42,258 bases of DNA. Origin: Cyanobacteria bacterium QS_4_48_99 (lineage in GTDB: Bacteria > Cyanobacteriota > Cyanobacteriia > Cyanobacteriales > Rubidibacteraceae). Where the stretch lies: the NCBI GenBank assembly GCA_003021505.1, contig PXPT01000057.1:1-42258 (forward strand), written 5' to 3'. Numbering within the stretch: position 1 is the first letter of the stretch; every line of letters begins with the position of its first letter. The notes under the pieces were generated by a model. That model did no database searches and was not told the origin of the DNA. It saw only the letters and a program-made list of their open reading frames with translations. A program made the position numbers and the translations under genes. Shown one piece after another: positions 1 to 8,426 of this stretch.

Positions 1-160
1 ACTCACATCCAGTAGCCGACTAACTCGGCTCATCGACCTTCCACTCGCCATCCACCGCAAGGCACCTTCACCAAGATCTTTACTGTATGCAACTGCCACA
101 ACCAAAAACTCATCAAACTAGACTTTCCCTTGATTGTCAACTATCCTTAGCTCGCTGCTA
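1..160 (-). mobile_element. Right end of an IS630-family element (truncated by window edge)
   Basis: This stretch matches, with scattered substitutions, the end of the fuller IS630-type copy at 11,849-12,008, so it is the same element in the same orientation. Read on the minus strand from a GTG near base 106 it encodes the N-terminal helix-turn-helix of the transposase (VAVAYSKDLGEG...). The outer end reads TAGCAGCGAGCTAAGGATAG on the minus strand, matching the terminal inverted repeat of the other copy, and it is followed by a TA dinucleotide at 161-162, the usual IS630 target. The rest of the element lies outside the window, so whether the transposase is intact is unknown. Confidence 0.8.
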
Positions 161-393
161 TAGCTAAAATCCTAGCAGAACTCTTAACGGCTGCTACTCA
201 TCTTCAAACTCATTGCGATGAGTAGTTCCAAGCCTTAATTGCAGATGGATAAACGGCCAGATGAGAGGGAAACGAAGTGAGAGCGTGAGGGCGTAACAGC
301 TATTAGAGTTGGGGAAAGTGAGGCGTGGGCGCGTGAGAGGGTGAGGAGGTGAAATTTGGGAAGTGAAAAAAAAGCTGGGGAAGCAAAGGAAGA

Positions 394-432
394 AACCTGT
401 AACCTGCAACCTGCAACCTTCAACCTTCAACT
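394..432. repeat. Heptamer tandem repeat (AACCTGC type)
   Basis: Five and a half head-to-tail 7-base units, AACCTGT, AACCTGC, AACCTGC, AACCTTC, AACCTTC, AACTCC. The array runs across the stop codon of the glucosylglycerol hydrolase gene (420-422) and contributes its last codons. This is the form of the short tandemly repeated repetitive (STRR) sequences known from cyanobacteria. Confidence 0.75.
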
Positions 433-2933
433 CCTTCTTCGCCCCTAATTTTCTCTAAAAGCAGCGCTTGGGAATCTCGCAACTCAAAGCAACTCAAATC
501 TGCCAGTGCCCCGTTGCTATCTAGCCCAGGGGAAGCGATCGCTACCTGCCATTTGGACAGATCCAGTTGCAGCCAGTCTCCTAGAGTCACCGTGGTGGGT
601 TCGCCCCCCATGTGAGCCACCATCGCTACCTGCTTGTCACTTTCGCCGGGATGGCTGCGAACACCGTAAAAAATTGTCCGCTGGTTGTCGCTAACTTTGT
701 TAAAGCGGTCTGTCCCGTTCAGATTTCGGTGCAGCCACCGGTGGGCATGGCGAAAGCGGCGCAGCTTCAGATTAAACTGGGTTTGCTCGGGGTTGAGGGT
801 GTCCTCGTAGCGGGAGACATTGCAGATCTCGTAGCAGTCTTCCATAAATTTGAGAGCAAACTCTTTCAACTTGGGAATATCGAGTTCCCTCAAAAAGGCT
901 ACCATGCCGGGACGATTCATTTGCTTCAAAAGTTGGATATCGCAGCGGTCAGTAGAATCTCCCAAACAGTATTGGCAGGCTTGAACGACTGAGGGCAGAT
1001 GATAGTCCGTCTCAATCATTGTACTTCGTAAGGCTTTGCCAAACTCCCGCAGTTGCTCTAGTTGCTCGAATCCCAACAATTTCAGGCGGGGGAATGCCTC
1101 TGGGGCAGCGTACAGTTCTGGTGTCAGTTGCCAGTCCAAAAAACCAATTTCTTCCGAAACTACCTTCACGCCGTAGCGATCATCCGTGTTGCGGAAAAAC
1201 ATCCAGGGTGCGTGCATGGCGGCATTAATAAAATCCATGGGCAAGCCTGGGCTGAATCCGTAAACCCAAAGCGTTGCAGCCTGGTTGTCATAGGCATGAT
1301 GCAGCACTTCCGGTAGGGTATTGCCTAAACGCCAGTTAATACCTCCCTCGGGGTCAATCTGATTACCGCGCCGCACGGTGTCGTGATTAGCATAGCCTGT
1401 AATCCAGTTTTCGCCATGGTACATCACTTCGCCAACCCGTCGCCATTTCCGCTCCCAGAAGCCCTTTAAGGAAGGCGTGTTATGAGCAAAAATGAGCGGA
1501 CCCCATTGGTAAGACTCTGGCTTCAATTCAATCAAATCCCGGTAGGTAGAAATTTCTTCCCACCCTGGTTCGGGCCATGGGCGACCATCCTCGAAAATTG
1601 TGAACAGCAACCGCTCATTCCCACCAACCTCTTGGACAACATCACTCATTTCTAGTAGGAAAGCATCGTCCTGCTCCACATCTCCAGTCAGCGGGTTAAA
1701 GAAACGAAAATCTTGCCCCCCATCAATGCGAACGCCGTCCGCTCCAGTATTAATCTTGCGCCGCTCCATTTCTAAAAAGATTGCTCGTACCGTGGGGAGT
1801 TGGTGGTTCAAGTCCTGACCGTACATGTTCGGTCCCTTGAGGTACTGGCGATTGAGCAGCAGCTCCGATTGATTGTCAGCATGTCCGTAAACTAGGTCAT
1901 AAATTACCTGAATTGACCCTGTGGAAAAATTGTGGAGCGTGGCAGTAAAGTCTACCACTTCATCAGGGCGCAGGCTCCCTAAAACTGCTGGATTGGTGGC
2001 ACTTGACCCCATTATGGGAACATCATACCCCCAGTCTTGAGTAGTAGGAGTTTTCAAAGTGATGTGAACTTCATCTCCTTTGGGAAGGCTTGGCTCCGGA
2101 TTTTCGCCTTCTCCTTCTAAAAAGTAGAAAAACTCGCTAATGGGGCTGGATTCGTCTCGATACTCAATCGTGGGTTCGATGGGTAAGAGTTGGACGGCAT
2201 CGTAGCCGATATAGTTTTCTTCAGCGGGGGTGAGAGGAGTATTGGCGGCGATTTTTTCCGAAATTTGGCGATAAATACGGGTTAATCCCTCTAATGTTCC
2301 CTCTTGGGAGGCAGTACCCACGTGAAGTTGTAAAATGTTGGTGGGGTTAGGAACGCGCGGGATTGTCTCTGAGTGAGATTCCGAAGGGGAGGGGGGTGGC
2401 AAATGGAAGTGAGCCAAGTCAGACCGCTGTTTTTGTGTATACTCTATGTCATAGAGTTCCGCAGGGGCAAATGCACCATAGGGCATCGAGTAAGCTAAAG
2501 TATCCCGAATTGTTTGCAGTTGGTTTTGTGGGTCAATGTAGCGCAACCAGTAAAAAGAGCCCATTTGCTCTCGGGTGCCGGGGCGCATTCCCTCAATAAC
2601 GCCCCAAAAAAATTCGCCCTGCTGCTCTAAGGTTAGGCGATCGCGCTGGAAGGCAACTGTCTGCTGGGTAGCACGAAAATCGACTGATTCTAAAGGTGTC
2701 AACACTTCCAGATAAATGGCTCTCGGTCGCATTACTTCCCCTGTTAGTTCAGGAGTCCAGAAGCCGATTTGCGTTAATCCGTTCGGGCGGTAATGCGCTC
2801 CTAATTGCCGCGCTATGGCTTGGGCTTTCTCGAAATGCGTACTTTGCGATTCCTGAATTGCTTCTACCCAATCCAGCAATTCTCGCGTTGCATCTTCGAC
2901 TACTTGGAGGGATTGTTCTGTCTTAACTCTCAC
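420..2933 (-). CDS. gghA: Glucosylglycerol hydrolase (GH13)
   Basis: An 837-residue GH13 alpha-glucosidase-like protein. Its family in cyanobacteria (GghA, Slr1670 of Synechocystis) hydrolyses the osmolyte glucosylglycerol to glucose and glycerol. The GH13 regions are visible: DLVYGH (about 346-351), GADGVRIDGGQDF with the nucleophile Asp404, the acid/base Glu448 in TIFEDGRPW, and YANHDT with Asp518. The start is a GTG; no better in-frame start is nearby. No signal peptide is seen, so it is probably cytoplasmic. It is transcribed away from the phosphatase-ggpS pair across a 408-base gap, so synthesis and breakdown genes could share a control region. The extreme C-terminus is encoded by a heptamer repeat. 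The assignment rests on family resemblance plus the ggpS and glpD neighbours. A sucrose-phosphorylase-like enzyme is the main alternative. Confidence 0.85.
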   Translation of the reverse strand: MRVKTEQSLQVVEDATRELLDWVEAIQESQSTHFEKAQAIARQLGAHYRPNGLTQIGFWTPELTGEVMRPRAIYLEVLTPLESVDFRATQQTVAFQRDRLTLEQQGEFFWGVIEGMRPGTREQMGSFYWLRYIDPQNQLQTIRDTLAYSMPYGAFAPAELYDIEYTQKQRSDLAHFHLPPPSPSESHSETIPRVPNPTNILQLHVGTASQEGTLEGLTRIYRQISEKIAANTPLTPAEENYIGYDAVQLLPIEPTIEYRDESSPISEFFYFLEGEGENPEPSLPKGDEVHITLKTPTTQDWGYDVPIMGSSATNPAVLGSLRPDEVVDFTATLHNFSTGSIQVIYDLVYGHADNQSELLLNRQYLKGPNMYGQDLNHQLPTVRAIFLEMERRKINTGADGVRIDGGQDFRFFNPLTGDVEQDDAFLLEMSDVVQEVGGNERLLFTIFEDGRPWPEPGWEEISTYRDLIELKPESYQWGPLIFAHNTPSLKGFWERKWRRVGEVMYHGENWITGYANHDTVRRGNQIDPEGGINWRLGNTLPEVLHHAYDNQAATLWVYGFSPGLPMDFINAAMHAPWMFFRNTDDRYGVKVVSEEIGFLDWQLTPELYAAPEAFPRLKLLGFEQLEQLREFGKALRSTMIETDYHLPSVVQACQYCLGDSTDRCDIQLLKQMNRPGMVAFLRELDIPKLKEFALKFMEDCYEICNVSRYEDTLNPEQTQFNLKLRRFRHAHRWLHRNLNGTDRFNKVSDNQRTIFYGVRSHPGESDKQVAMVAHMGGEPTTVTLGDWLQLDLSKWQVAIASPGLDSNGALADLSCFELRDSQALLLEKIRGEEGVEG

Positions 2934-3341
2934 GCTTACCTATCTCGTAACCTAGACATTCATCAATCGCGTTTAGCCGCCGCTGTTGCCCTTTTACAAG
3001 ATAGCAAGCATGAGGCAACTTCGGGTAGCAGTATAGTGAGATATTTGGACGTTAAGCCATATTAATTTGTCTAACCTAAGTTTACAAAGGTTAGAGGACT
3101 AGGCTAGGATGGCTAAAATTGCTAACCACTCCTCACAGTTAGATTTTGGCTCTAACTGGGGACGGAAATCAAGGAGGCAAACAGGATTGTTTAGTTAAGC
3201 GCAAGGACACATTCATGCAATCCTTGATACCTGTATGAATGCTAGTTCAGCGCTGGAGGCATAAGTTCTAGTTCCAAGTGGGCGTAGCCACGACTCGAAA
3301 CTTGGTTTGACCAGGTTTAGCTCGCCGTTAACGATGAAACC
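2934..3341. promoter_or_regulatory. Divergent control region and long leader of the glucosylglycerol genes
   Basis: A 408-base gap between divergent gghA and the phosphatase-ggpS pair, with no credible gene. It contains several inverted repeats: CTAACCT/AGGTTAG (3071-3094, 10-base loop); CAGTTAG/CTAACTG (about 3137-3160) directly after CCACTCCTCA; CAAGGA/TCCTTG (about 3203-3227) overlapping ATTCAT/ATGAAT (about 3212-3240); and CCAAG/CTTGG (about 3275-3305). The overlapping, mutually exclusive stems suggest a structured 5' leader or operator sites for ggpS expression. In Synechocystis a small protein, GgpR, acts in the ggpS upstream region; I do not see a clear homologue here. No convincing sigma-70-type promoter could be fixed by eye. 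Confidence 0.5.
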
Positions 3342-4079
3342 ATGAACTCCAACTACTCTCTGGTCTTAGCAACCGATCTCGATGGCACGTTTTTAGGGGG
3401 TTCGGCTCAGCAGCGAGCTGAATTTTACCAATACCTACAGACCTACCGCGATCGCCTTTTACTAATCTTTGTCACTGGGCGAGATCTAGGCTTTATTCAA
3501 GAACTCTGCGAAGATCCCAATTTCCCCGTTCCCGACTACATTATCGGTGATGTGGGCACCACCATCGTCCACGGCAAAACCTTGGAGCCGATGGCAGCAG
3601 TGCAGGACTGGGTGGAAGAGATTTGGGGGAATTCCAATGATCGCATTAAGCAAATGCTGGCGAATGAACCGGGCTTGGAATTGCAGCCTGTCGCCACAGA
3701 GCGCCGCGTTTCCTACTACTACAAACCAGAACTACTCCAGCCCAGCACTGTGCAAAAAATCACCGATGCCGGATTCGACTGTATTCTCTCTGCGGATGTC
3801 TACTTAGATGTGATGCCGAAAGGGATCTCCAAAGGACCGACGCTATTGAGATTCATCGAATCCCAGCATTTAAATGCAGACGACGTGATTCCAGCCGGCG
3901 ACACCCTCAATGACCTGTCTTTATTTGAAACAGGTCTCAAAGGGATTGCTGTGGGAAATGCAGAAGAGAAACTCGTCGAAAAAATCAAAACCATGGAAAA
4001 CGTTTATCATAGTTCCTATCCTGGCGCGGCTGGGATTTGGGATGGTTTAAAAAACTATGGCAAATACTTGGAGACCTAG
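3342..4079 (+). CDS. HAD-IIB phosphatase, probable glucosylglycerol-phosphate phosphatase
   Basis: A 245-residue HAD-superfamily hydrolase of the sucrose-phosphate-phosphatase-like subgroup. Motif I is DLDGT with Asp12 and Asp14, motif II is VTGR (44-47), the conserved Lys lies in PKGISKG (159-165), and motif IV is GDTLND (186-191). It ends two bases before the ggpS start, so the two are surely co-transcribed and probably translationally coupled. The inferred role is to remove phosphate from glucosylglycerol-phosphate made by GgpS. It is unlike the Synechocystis GgpP/StpA phosphatase, which is about 420 residues and of a different HAD type. It resembles instead the phosphatase half of the bifunctional GgpPS enzymes of gamma-proteobacteria. 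Sucrose-phosphate phosphatase is the alternative, but no sucrose-phosphate synthase is nearby. Confidence 0.75.
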   Translation: MNSNYSLVLATDLDGTFLGGSAQQRAEFYQYLQTYRDRLLLIFVTGRDLGFIQELCEDPNFPVPDYIIGDVGTTIVHGKTLEPMAAVQDWVEEIWGNSNDRIKQMLANEPGLELQPVATERRVSYYYKPELLQPSTVQKITDAGFDCILSADVYLDVMPKGISKGPTLLRFIESQHLNADDVIPAGDTLNDLSLFETGLKGIAVGNAEEKLVEKIKTMENVYHSSYPGAAGIWDGLKNYGKYLET

Positions 4080-4081
4080 AA

Positions 4082-5587
4082 ATGAAATCCTCTTTAGTTA
4101 TTCTCTATCACCGCGAACCTTACGATGAAGTCGTAGAAAATGGCGAAGTTCACTATCGAGACAAAAAAAGTCCCAACGGGATTGTCCCAACGCTGAAAGG
4201 CTTTTTTTCCAGCGTTAACCAGGGCACCTGGATTGCCTGGAAACAGGTAGAGGAGAGAGAAAAAAGCAATTTTGAAAAGCGGATTACCGTTGAAGATGGC
4301 GGCTACGACGTTCAGCGGATTCCTCTTACAGCAGAGCAGGTGAAGCACTTTTACCACATCACCTCCAAAGAAGCCTTTTGGCCCATTCTGCACTCTTTCC
4401 CCTATCACTTTTCTTACGAATCTACTGATTGGGAAAACTTTCAAACCGTCAACCGCCTATTTGCTGAGGCAGCTTGCGAAGAAGCGGCAGAGGATGCCCT
4501 GATTTGGGTGCATGACTACAATCTCTGGCTGGCACCCTACTATATCCGACAGATGAAGCCCAATGCTCGCATTGCCTTCTTCCACCACACCCCCTTCCCC
4601 TCAGTAGATATTTTCAATATCCTGCCTTGGCGAGATGAGATTATCGAGGGTCTACTGAGCTGCGATATTGTGGGCTTCCACATTCCGCGCTATTCACAGA
4701 ATTTCGTCCGCGTTGCTCGCAGCCTGCGTGAAGTAGAAGTAGTAAAAACTGAATCAATCCCAGAGCACCTCACCTCCGTAGGAACGGCGCTAGCCGAGCC
4801 GGAAGTCACAACTCAGTTGCGCTATAAGAATCGCTTGGTCAACGTTGACGCTTTCCCAGTGGGAACGAACCCGCAGCACATCCTGTCCACGTTGCAAAAA
4901 TCAGAAACTCAGAAGCGAGCTAACGAAATCCGCGAACAGTTGCAGGGGCGCAAGTTGATTATCTCTGCTGGTCGTGTGGATTACGTTAAGGGAACCCGTG
5001 AGGTACTCGAAACTTATGGGCGCTTGCTAGAGCGCCGTCCCGACTTGTGTGGCAAAGTTAACTTAGTGATTACGTCTGTCTCCCCGGCAGCAGGGATGCG
5101 AGCTTATGAAGTGGCCCAAAACCAAATCGAGCAACTCGTGGGCAGAATTAACGGACGGTTTGCTCGATTCGACTGGGTTCCCATTATGCTGTATACCCAG
5201 CCCATTCCCTATGAAGACTTGATTGGCTACTACAAAGCGGCAGATGTCTGTTGGACGACTCCCCTACGCGATGGTCTCAACTTGGTGGCAAAGGAATACG
5301 TCATTGCCCGCGAAGGCAAAAGTGGCACATTGATTCTCTCCGAGTTCGTAGGTGCAGCAGTCGAGATGCCAGAGGCGATTCTGACTAATCCCTACTCGAT
5401 GGATCGCATGGATGATGCGATTGACAAAGCCCTCGATATGCCCATCATCGAGCAAGAAGAACGCATGGGGAAAATGTATAAGACAGTGACTCAGTACGAT
5501 GTTAAGTGTTGGGCTGACCACCTCTTCGAGGTTTTCCGAAGCATTGAACCTGAGAGCGAGACGACTAAAGAAGCGGCTACGGTTTGA
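4082..5587 (+). CDS. ggpS: Glucosylglycerol-phosphate synthase (GT20)
   Basis: A 501-residue GT20 glycosyltransferase that joins glucose from ADP-glucose to glycerol-3-phosphate, the committed step of the compatible solute glucosylglycerol. The N-terminus has LVILYHREPYDEV and SPNGIVPTLKGFF, characteristic of GgpS rather than trehalose-6-phosphate synthase. Further GT20 signatures are WVHDYNLWLAP, IAFFHHTPFPS, the ISAGRVDYVKG donor-side segment and RDGLNLVAKEYV near the C-terminus. I chose the ATG at 4082, which immediately follows the upstream phosphatase stop. An in-frame ATG at 4037 lies inside that gene and would add a 15-residue extension that does not look like the family. Length is normal. 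A strong GC-rich hairpin follows the stop at 5628. Confidence 0.93.
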   Translation: MKSSLVILYHREPYDEVVENGEVHYRDKKSPNGIVPTLKGFFSSVNQGTWIAWKQVEEREKSNFEKRITVEDGGYDVQRIPLTAEQVKHFYHITSKEAFWPILHSFPYHFSYESTDWENFQTVNRLFAEAACEEAAEDALIWVHDYNLWLAPYYIRQMKPNARIAFFHHTPFPSVDIFNILPWRDEIIEGLLSCDIVGFHIPRYSQNFVRVARSLREVEVVKTESIPEHLTSVGTALAEPEVTTQLRYKNRLVNVDAFPVGTNPQHILSTLQKSETQKRANEIREQLQGRKLIISAGRVDYVKGTREVLETYGRLLERRPDLCGKVNLVITSVSPAAGMRAYEVAQNQIEQLVGRINGRFARFDWVPIMLYTQPIPYEDLIGYYKAADVCWTTPLRDGLNLVAKEYVIAREGKSGTLILSEFVGAAVEMPEAILTNPYSMDRMDDAIDKALDMPIIEQEERMGKMYKTVTQYDVKCWADHLFEVFRSIEPESETTKEAATV

Positions 5588-5627
5588 GGCTAGCCAGAGA
5601 ACTTGGAGATAGGGAAACGACGAGACA

Positions 5628-5648
5628 GGGCGACTCGGCGAGTCGCCC
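5628..5648 (+). terminator. GC-rich hairpin after ggpS
   Basis: A perfect 9-base stem (GGGCGACTC, loop GGC, GAGTCGCCC) 41 bases after the ggpS stop. It is followed by TTACTTCC, not a clean T-run, so it may be a weak terminator, an RNA-stabilising hairpin, or a dispersed palindromic repeat. A related hairpin sits after the tonB-like gene at 11,022. Confidence 0.55.
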
Positions 5649-5749
5649 TTACTTCCTGAGAAAAGAGAGGTAATTGGGTACGGTTGTTAAGAGCTCCCCA
5701 GTTGCCTCTCCTGCCTTGCGCGAAATTCTTTCCCAGGGACGAAAAATAA

Positions 5750-7465
5750 ATGACGAATGAGAAAATGCGCGATTTTCAATCTATCCAGAATACTACTTAC
5801 GATGCGATCGTAATCGGCGGCGGGGTCAATGGTGCAGGTGTAGCACGAGACGCAGCGCTGCGAGGTCTCAAAACCATTTTGATTGAGAAGGGGGACTTTG
5901 GTGGCGGCACATCAAGTTGGTCTACTCGGTTAGTGCATGGGGGATTGCGCTATCTGGAGTATTACGAGTTTTCCCTGGTGCGGGAGTCTTTACACGAGCG
6001 GGAAACGCTTCTGCACATCGCCCCCCATCTAGTGAAGCCCCTAGAGCTTACCATTCCCATTTATAGCGATCGCTCTCGTCCCTACTGGAAAATTTGGGCG
6101 GGAATGATTCTCTACGACCTCTTTAGTTTCGACAAAACCCTGATGCCTCACCGCATGCTGCCCAAGCAAAAGTTCCGGCAATTATTTCGCGAAATCGATG
6201 CCGAGGGGTTGGCTGGTGGAGCGCAATACTATGATGCTCAGGTTGCACGTGCCGAGCGTTTGTGCCTAGAGAACGCACTCTCTGCCCAAGCAGCCGGAGC
6301 AACCGTGCTGAATTATGCGGAAGTGACGCAACTGCGGCGCGAAGGAAGTCTGATTGCGAGCCTCACCTGCAAAGACCGCTTAACGGGGGAAGACTTCACA
6401 GTACAGGGTAGCTCGCGCGCTGTGGTGGTGAATGCCTCTGGTCCCTGGGTAGATAAGATTTGTCAGCGGGCGGTTGAGGGTGGTTCTCAAGCTCCCATTG
6501 GAAAAGAGAAAAAAATTGGTGGCACCAAGGGCAGCCATGTTATTGTTGATCCCTTTCCTGGTGCGCCAGAGACGGCTTTGTATGTGGAAGCGAAGTCAGA
6601 CGGTCGTGCCTTCTTTATCGTGCCCTGGTTGGGAATGTACCTGATTGGAACCACCGATATTCCCTATAGTGGCAATCTTGACCAAATTAAGGCAAGCAAC
6701 GACGAGATTGATTATTTATTGACCGAAACCAATCGCATTATTCCCACTGCTCAGTTGTCGCGTCAGGATGTCAAATTTACTTACTCTGGCGTTCGTCCCC
6801 TACCGAACATGGAAGGCAAGAAGCCAGGAAGCATTACTCGCAAGCACATCATCTACGATCATAAAAAAGAGGGAGTGACTAATCTCATTTCTCTAATTGG
6901 CGGTAAACTAACTACTTATCGCAACATCAGTCGAGAGATGGTGGACGCGGTTTTCAAGAAGCAGGGACGTTCTGCACCGCCTTGTCCTACGAAACAGCAA
7001 TCCTTGCCCGGGGCAATTTTACCCAGCGATCCGCGCATTCAAAAAGCTCTCGACGAGTATCACACTTCCTTGCCATTAAAAACAATTAATTACCTCTTCT
7101 CAGTTTATGGTGCCAAGGCATGGGAAGTTCTTGCCTTAATCGATGAGGAACCGGAGTTGGCAGAGGAGATTACCCCGCAGTTGCCCGATATTAAAGCGCA
7201 GATTGTCTACGCAGTGCGCTCGGAGTTTGCCCATACGCTGGTCGATATTACTCGCCGCCGCACGACCCTGGCAATGCACGCCCATTATGGCTTAGAACTG
7301 TTGCCTGTGTTAACAGAAATTCTGCAAAAATATTGCAGCTGGAGCGAGCAAGAGTGTGATGTCCAAGTTAAAGACTATCGCACTTACATGGAACAAAACT
7401 GCATCCCCGATTACGTCCTAACTGCCCAGGAAACTTCTCAAGAGCCACAACTCACCCAACGTTAA
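5750..7465 (+). CDS. glpD: Glycerol-3-phosphate dehydrogenase (FAD, quinone-linked)
   Basis: A 571-residue FAD-dependent, membrane-associated glycerol-3-phosphate dehydrogenase that oxidises glycerol-3-phosphate to dihydroxyacetone phosphate and passes electrons to quinone. The N-terminal dinucleotide fold is clear (IVIGGGVNGAGVARDAALRG, about 21-40), followed by GGTSSWSTRLVHGGLRYLE, and the C-terminal DAO_C-like domain is present; length is standard. It lies 162 bases after ggpS, past a hairpin, on the same strand. Because glycerol-3-phosphate is the acceptor used by GgpS and glycerol is released by GghA, it fits as the enzyme balancing this pool. Its stop overlaps that of the convergent gene at 7462. 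The ATG at 5750 is used; one at 5765 is possible. Confidence 0.92.
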   Translation: MTNEKMRDFQSIQNTTYDAIVIGGGVNGAGVARDAALRGLKTILIEKGDFGGGTSSWSTRLVHGGLRYLEYYEFSLVRESLHERETLLHIAPHLVKPLELTIPIYSDRSRPYWKIWAGMILYDLFSFDKTLMPHRMLPKQKFRQLFREIDAEGLAGGAQYYDAQVARAERLCLENALSAQAAGATVLNYAEVTQLRREGSLIASLTCKDRLTGEDFTVQGSSRAVVVNASGPWVDKICQRAVEGGSQAPIGKEKKIGGTKGSHVIVDPFPGAPETALYVEAKSDGRAFFIVPWLGMYLIGTTDIPYSGNLDQIKASNDEIDYLLTETNRIIPTAQLSRQDVKFTYSGVRPLPNMEGKKPGSITRKHIIYDHKKEGVTNLISLIGGKLTTYRNISREMVDAVFKKQGRSAPPCPTKQQSLPGAILPSDPRIQKALDEYHTSLPLKTINYLFSVYGAKAWEVLALIDEEPELAEEITPQLPDIKAQIVYAVRSEFAHTLVDITRRRTTLAMHAHYGLELLPVLTEILQKYCSWSEQECDVQVKDYRTYMEQNCIPDYVLTAQETSQEPQLTQR

Positions 7466-8418
7466 TTGGTTCTCTGAGAGATGATGCTGAGAGAGGAGCG
7501 TGGCTGAATCATGCCTGCTGGAGCAACCGCAGCGGATTTGATAACTTGATCAGTGTTGCTGAGTTGGTAAACGCCAGACCAAACCGCAAAAAGCTGCTCT
7601 GCTAGTGGGTAGATTTCACTAAGCAAGGGATCTTGATGTCGGTGGATTCGCCAGCCTATGGGAATGCCGATGAAGCTGTTGTAAGTTCCAGATAAAGCGC
7701 CAGCCAGGGCAGCAGTGACTTGCGGTTGGTAGCCAGTTTGAGCGGCACGGGCGATACAAAGGCGGAAATCTTGGGGAGTATCGCAGAAGCAGTAGAGCGC
7801 CAAAGCAATGGGTGTGTGACCTCCCTTGTCTTGGCGAGTCAATTGGGTGACAGCTTCCTCTAGCCCAGCTTGGCGGGCGAAAAGATCTGAGAGTTGTTCT
7901 AACTGTTGCTTGAGTGGTGTTGGAGAGGTTCCGAGGTAGGTGAGGATTTGCGAGATTAGTTGGGTAGAAGTAGGAGCGAGCCATCGGCTTGCCCCTACTC
8001 TTTCGGTGAGGGCAGAGGCAACCGCAGAACCGAAAGCCAAAACCTCCTCGGCTGGCTCATTAGGAAGTTGCCAAGTTTCGGTACAAGCGAGTAACTGCTC
8101 TTCCAAAAGCGCGGGACTTTCATGAAAAAATAGCGCTATCGGTAAAGTCGCCACGGCAGCTTCGCTGCTACTGGCAGTATTTTTTAAATCGAGAAGAGAT
8201 TCTCGTCGGCGCTGGATTTGCTCTAGCCAATCTGCCTGATCCAGAATCCTCTTGCTCACCAAACTCTTGGTAGCGCCGATCCCAATCTCGCTCCAATCGG
8301 AAAGCTTCGAATTGCTACCGATAATTTCTCCGATCAGGCTGCCAAGTAATCCACCCTGAAATCGAGTCAGAAGAGAGTAGCGCACAATTGTAGGGAGTTG
8401 CTGCAAGCGTACTCCCAC
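7462..8418 (-). CDS. ADP-ribosylglycohydrolase-like protein (probably inactive)
   Basis: A 318-residue, mostly alpha-helical protein with the fold signature of the ADP-ribosylglycohydrolase / crystallin-J1 group: RFQGGLLGSLIGE near the N-terminus (about 19-31) and ALAGALSGTYNSFIGIPIGW near residue 240. The metal-binding acidic residues usual in active enzymes (a TDDT-like motif) are not visible, so catalysis is doubtful. It begins 8 bases after exbD ends and is probably co-transcribed with exbB-exbD. Why such a protein travels with an energy-transducing motor is unknown. Its stop codon overlaps that of convergent glpD. Confidence 0.65.
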   Translation of the reverse strand: MGVRLQQLPTIVRYSLLTRFQGGLLGSLIGEIIGSNSKLSDWSEIGIGATKSLVSKRILDQADWLEQIQRRRESLLDLKNTASSSEAAVATLPIALFFHESPALLEEQLLACTETWQLPNEPAEEVLAFGSAVASALTERVGASRWLAPTSTQLISQILTYLGTSPTPLKQQLEQLSDLFARQAGLEEAVTQLTRQDKGGHTPIALALYCFCDTPQDFRLCIARAAQTGYQPQVTAALAGALSGTYNSFIGIPIGWRIHRHQDPLLSEIYPLAEQLFAVWSGVYQLSNTDQVIKSAAVAPAGMIQPRSSLSIISQRTN

Positions 8419-8426
8419 GATTGTAG

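Noticed and set aside
194-430. Small minus-strand open frames between the IS end and gghA
   Set aside because: Composition is driven by GTGAGGG-type spacer sequence and the heptamer repeat; not protein-like.
394-432. CRISPR-like repeats
   Set aside because: Units are contiguous 7-base repeats without spacers; no CRISPR array or cas gene was seen in the window.
3120-3160. CCACTCCTCA plus hairpin resembling part of the Yfr1 small RNA
   Set aside because: Only a partial match to the Yfr1 core and no terminator T-run follows; kept only as part of the structured leader.
4037-4081. Upstream ATG giving a longer GgpS
   Set aside because: It lies inside the phosphatase gene, and the ATG at 4082 gives the conserved N-terminus.
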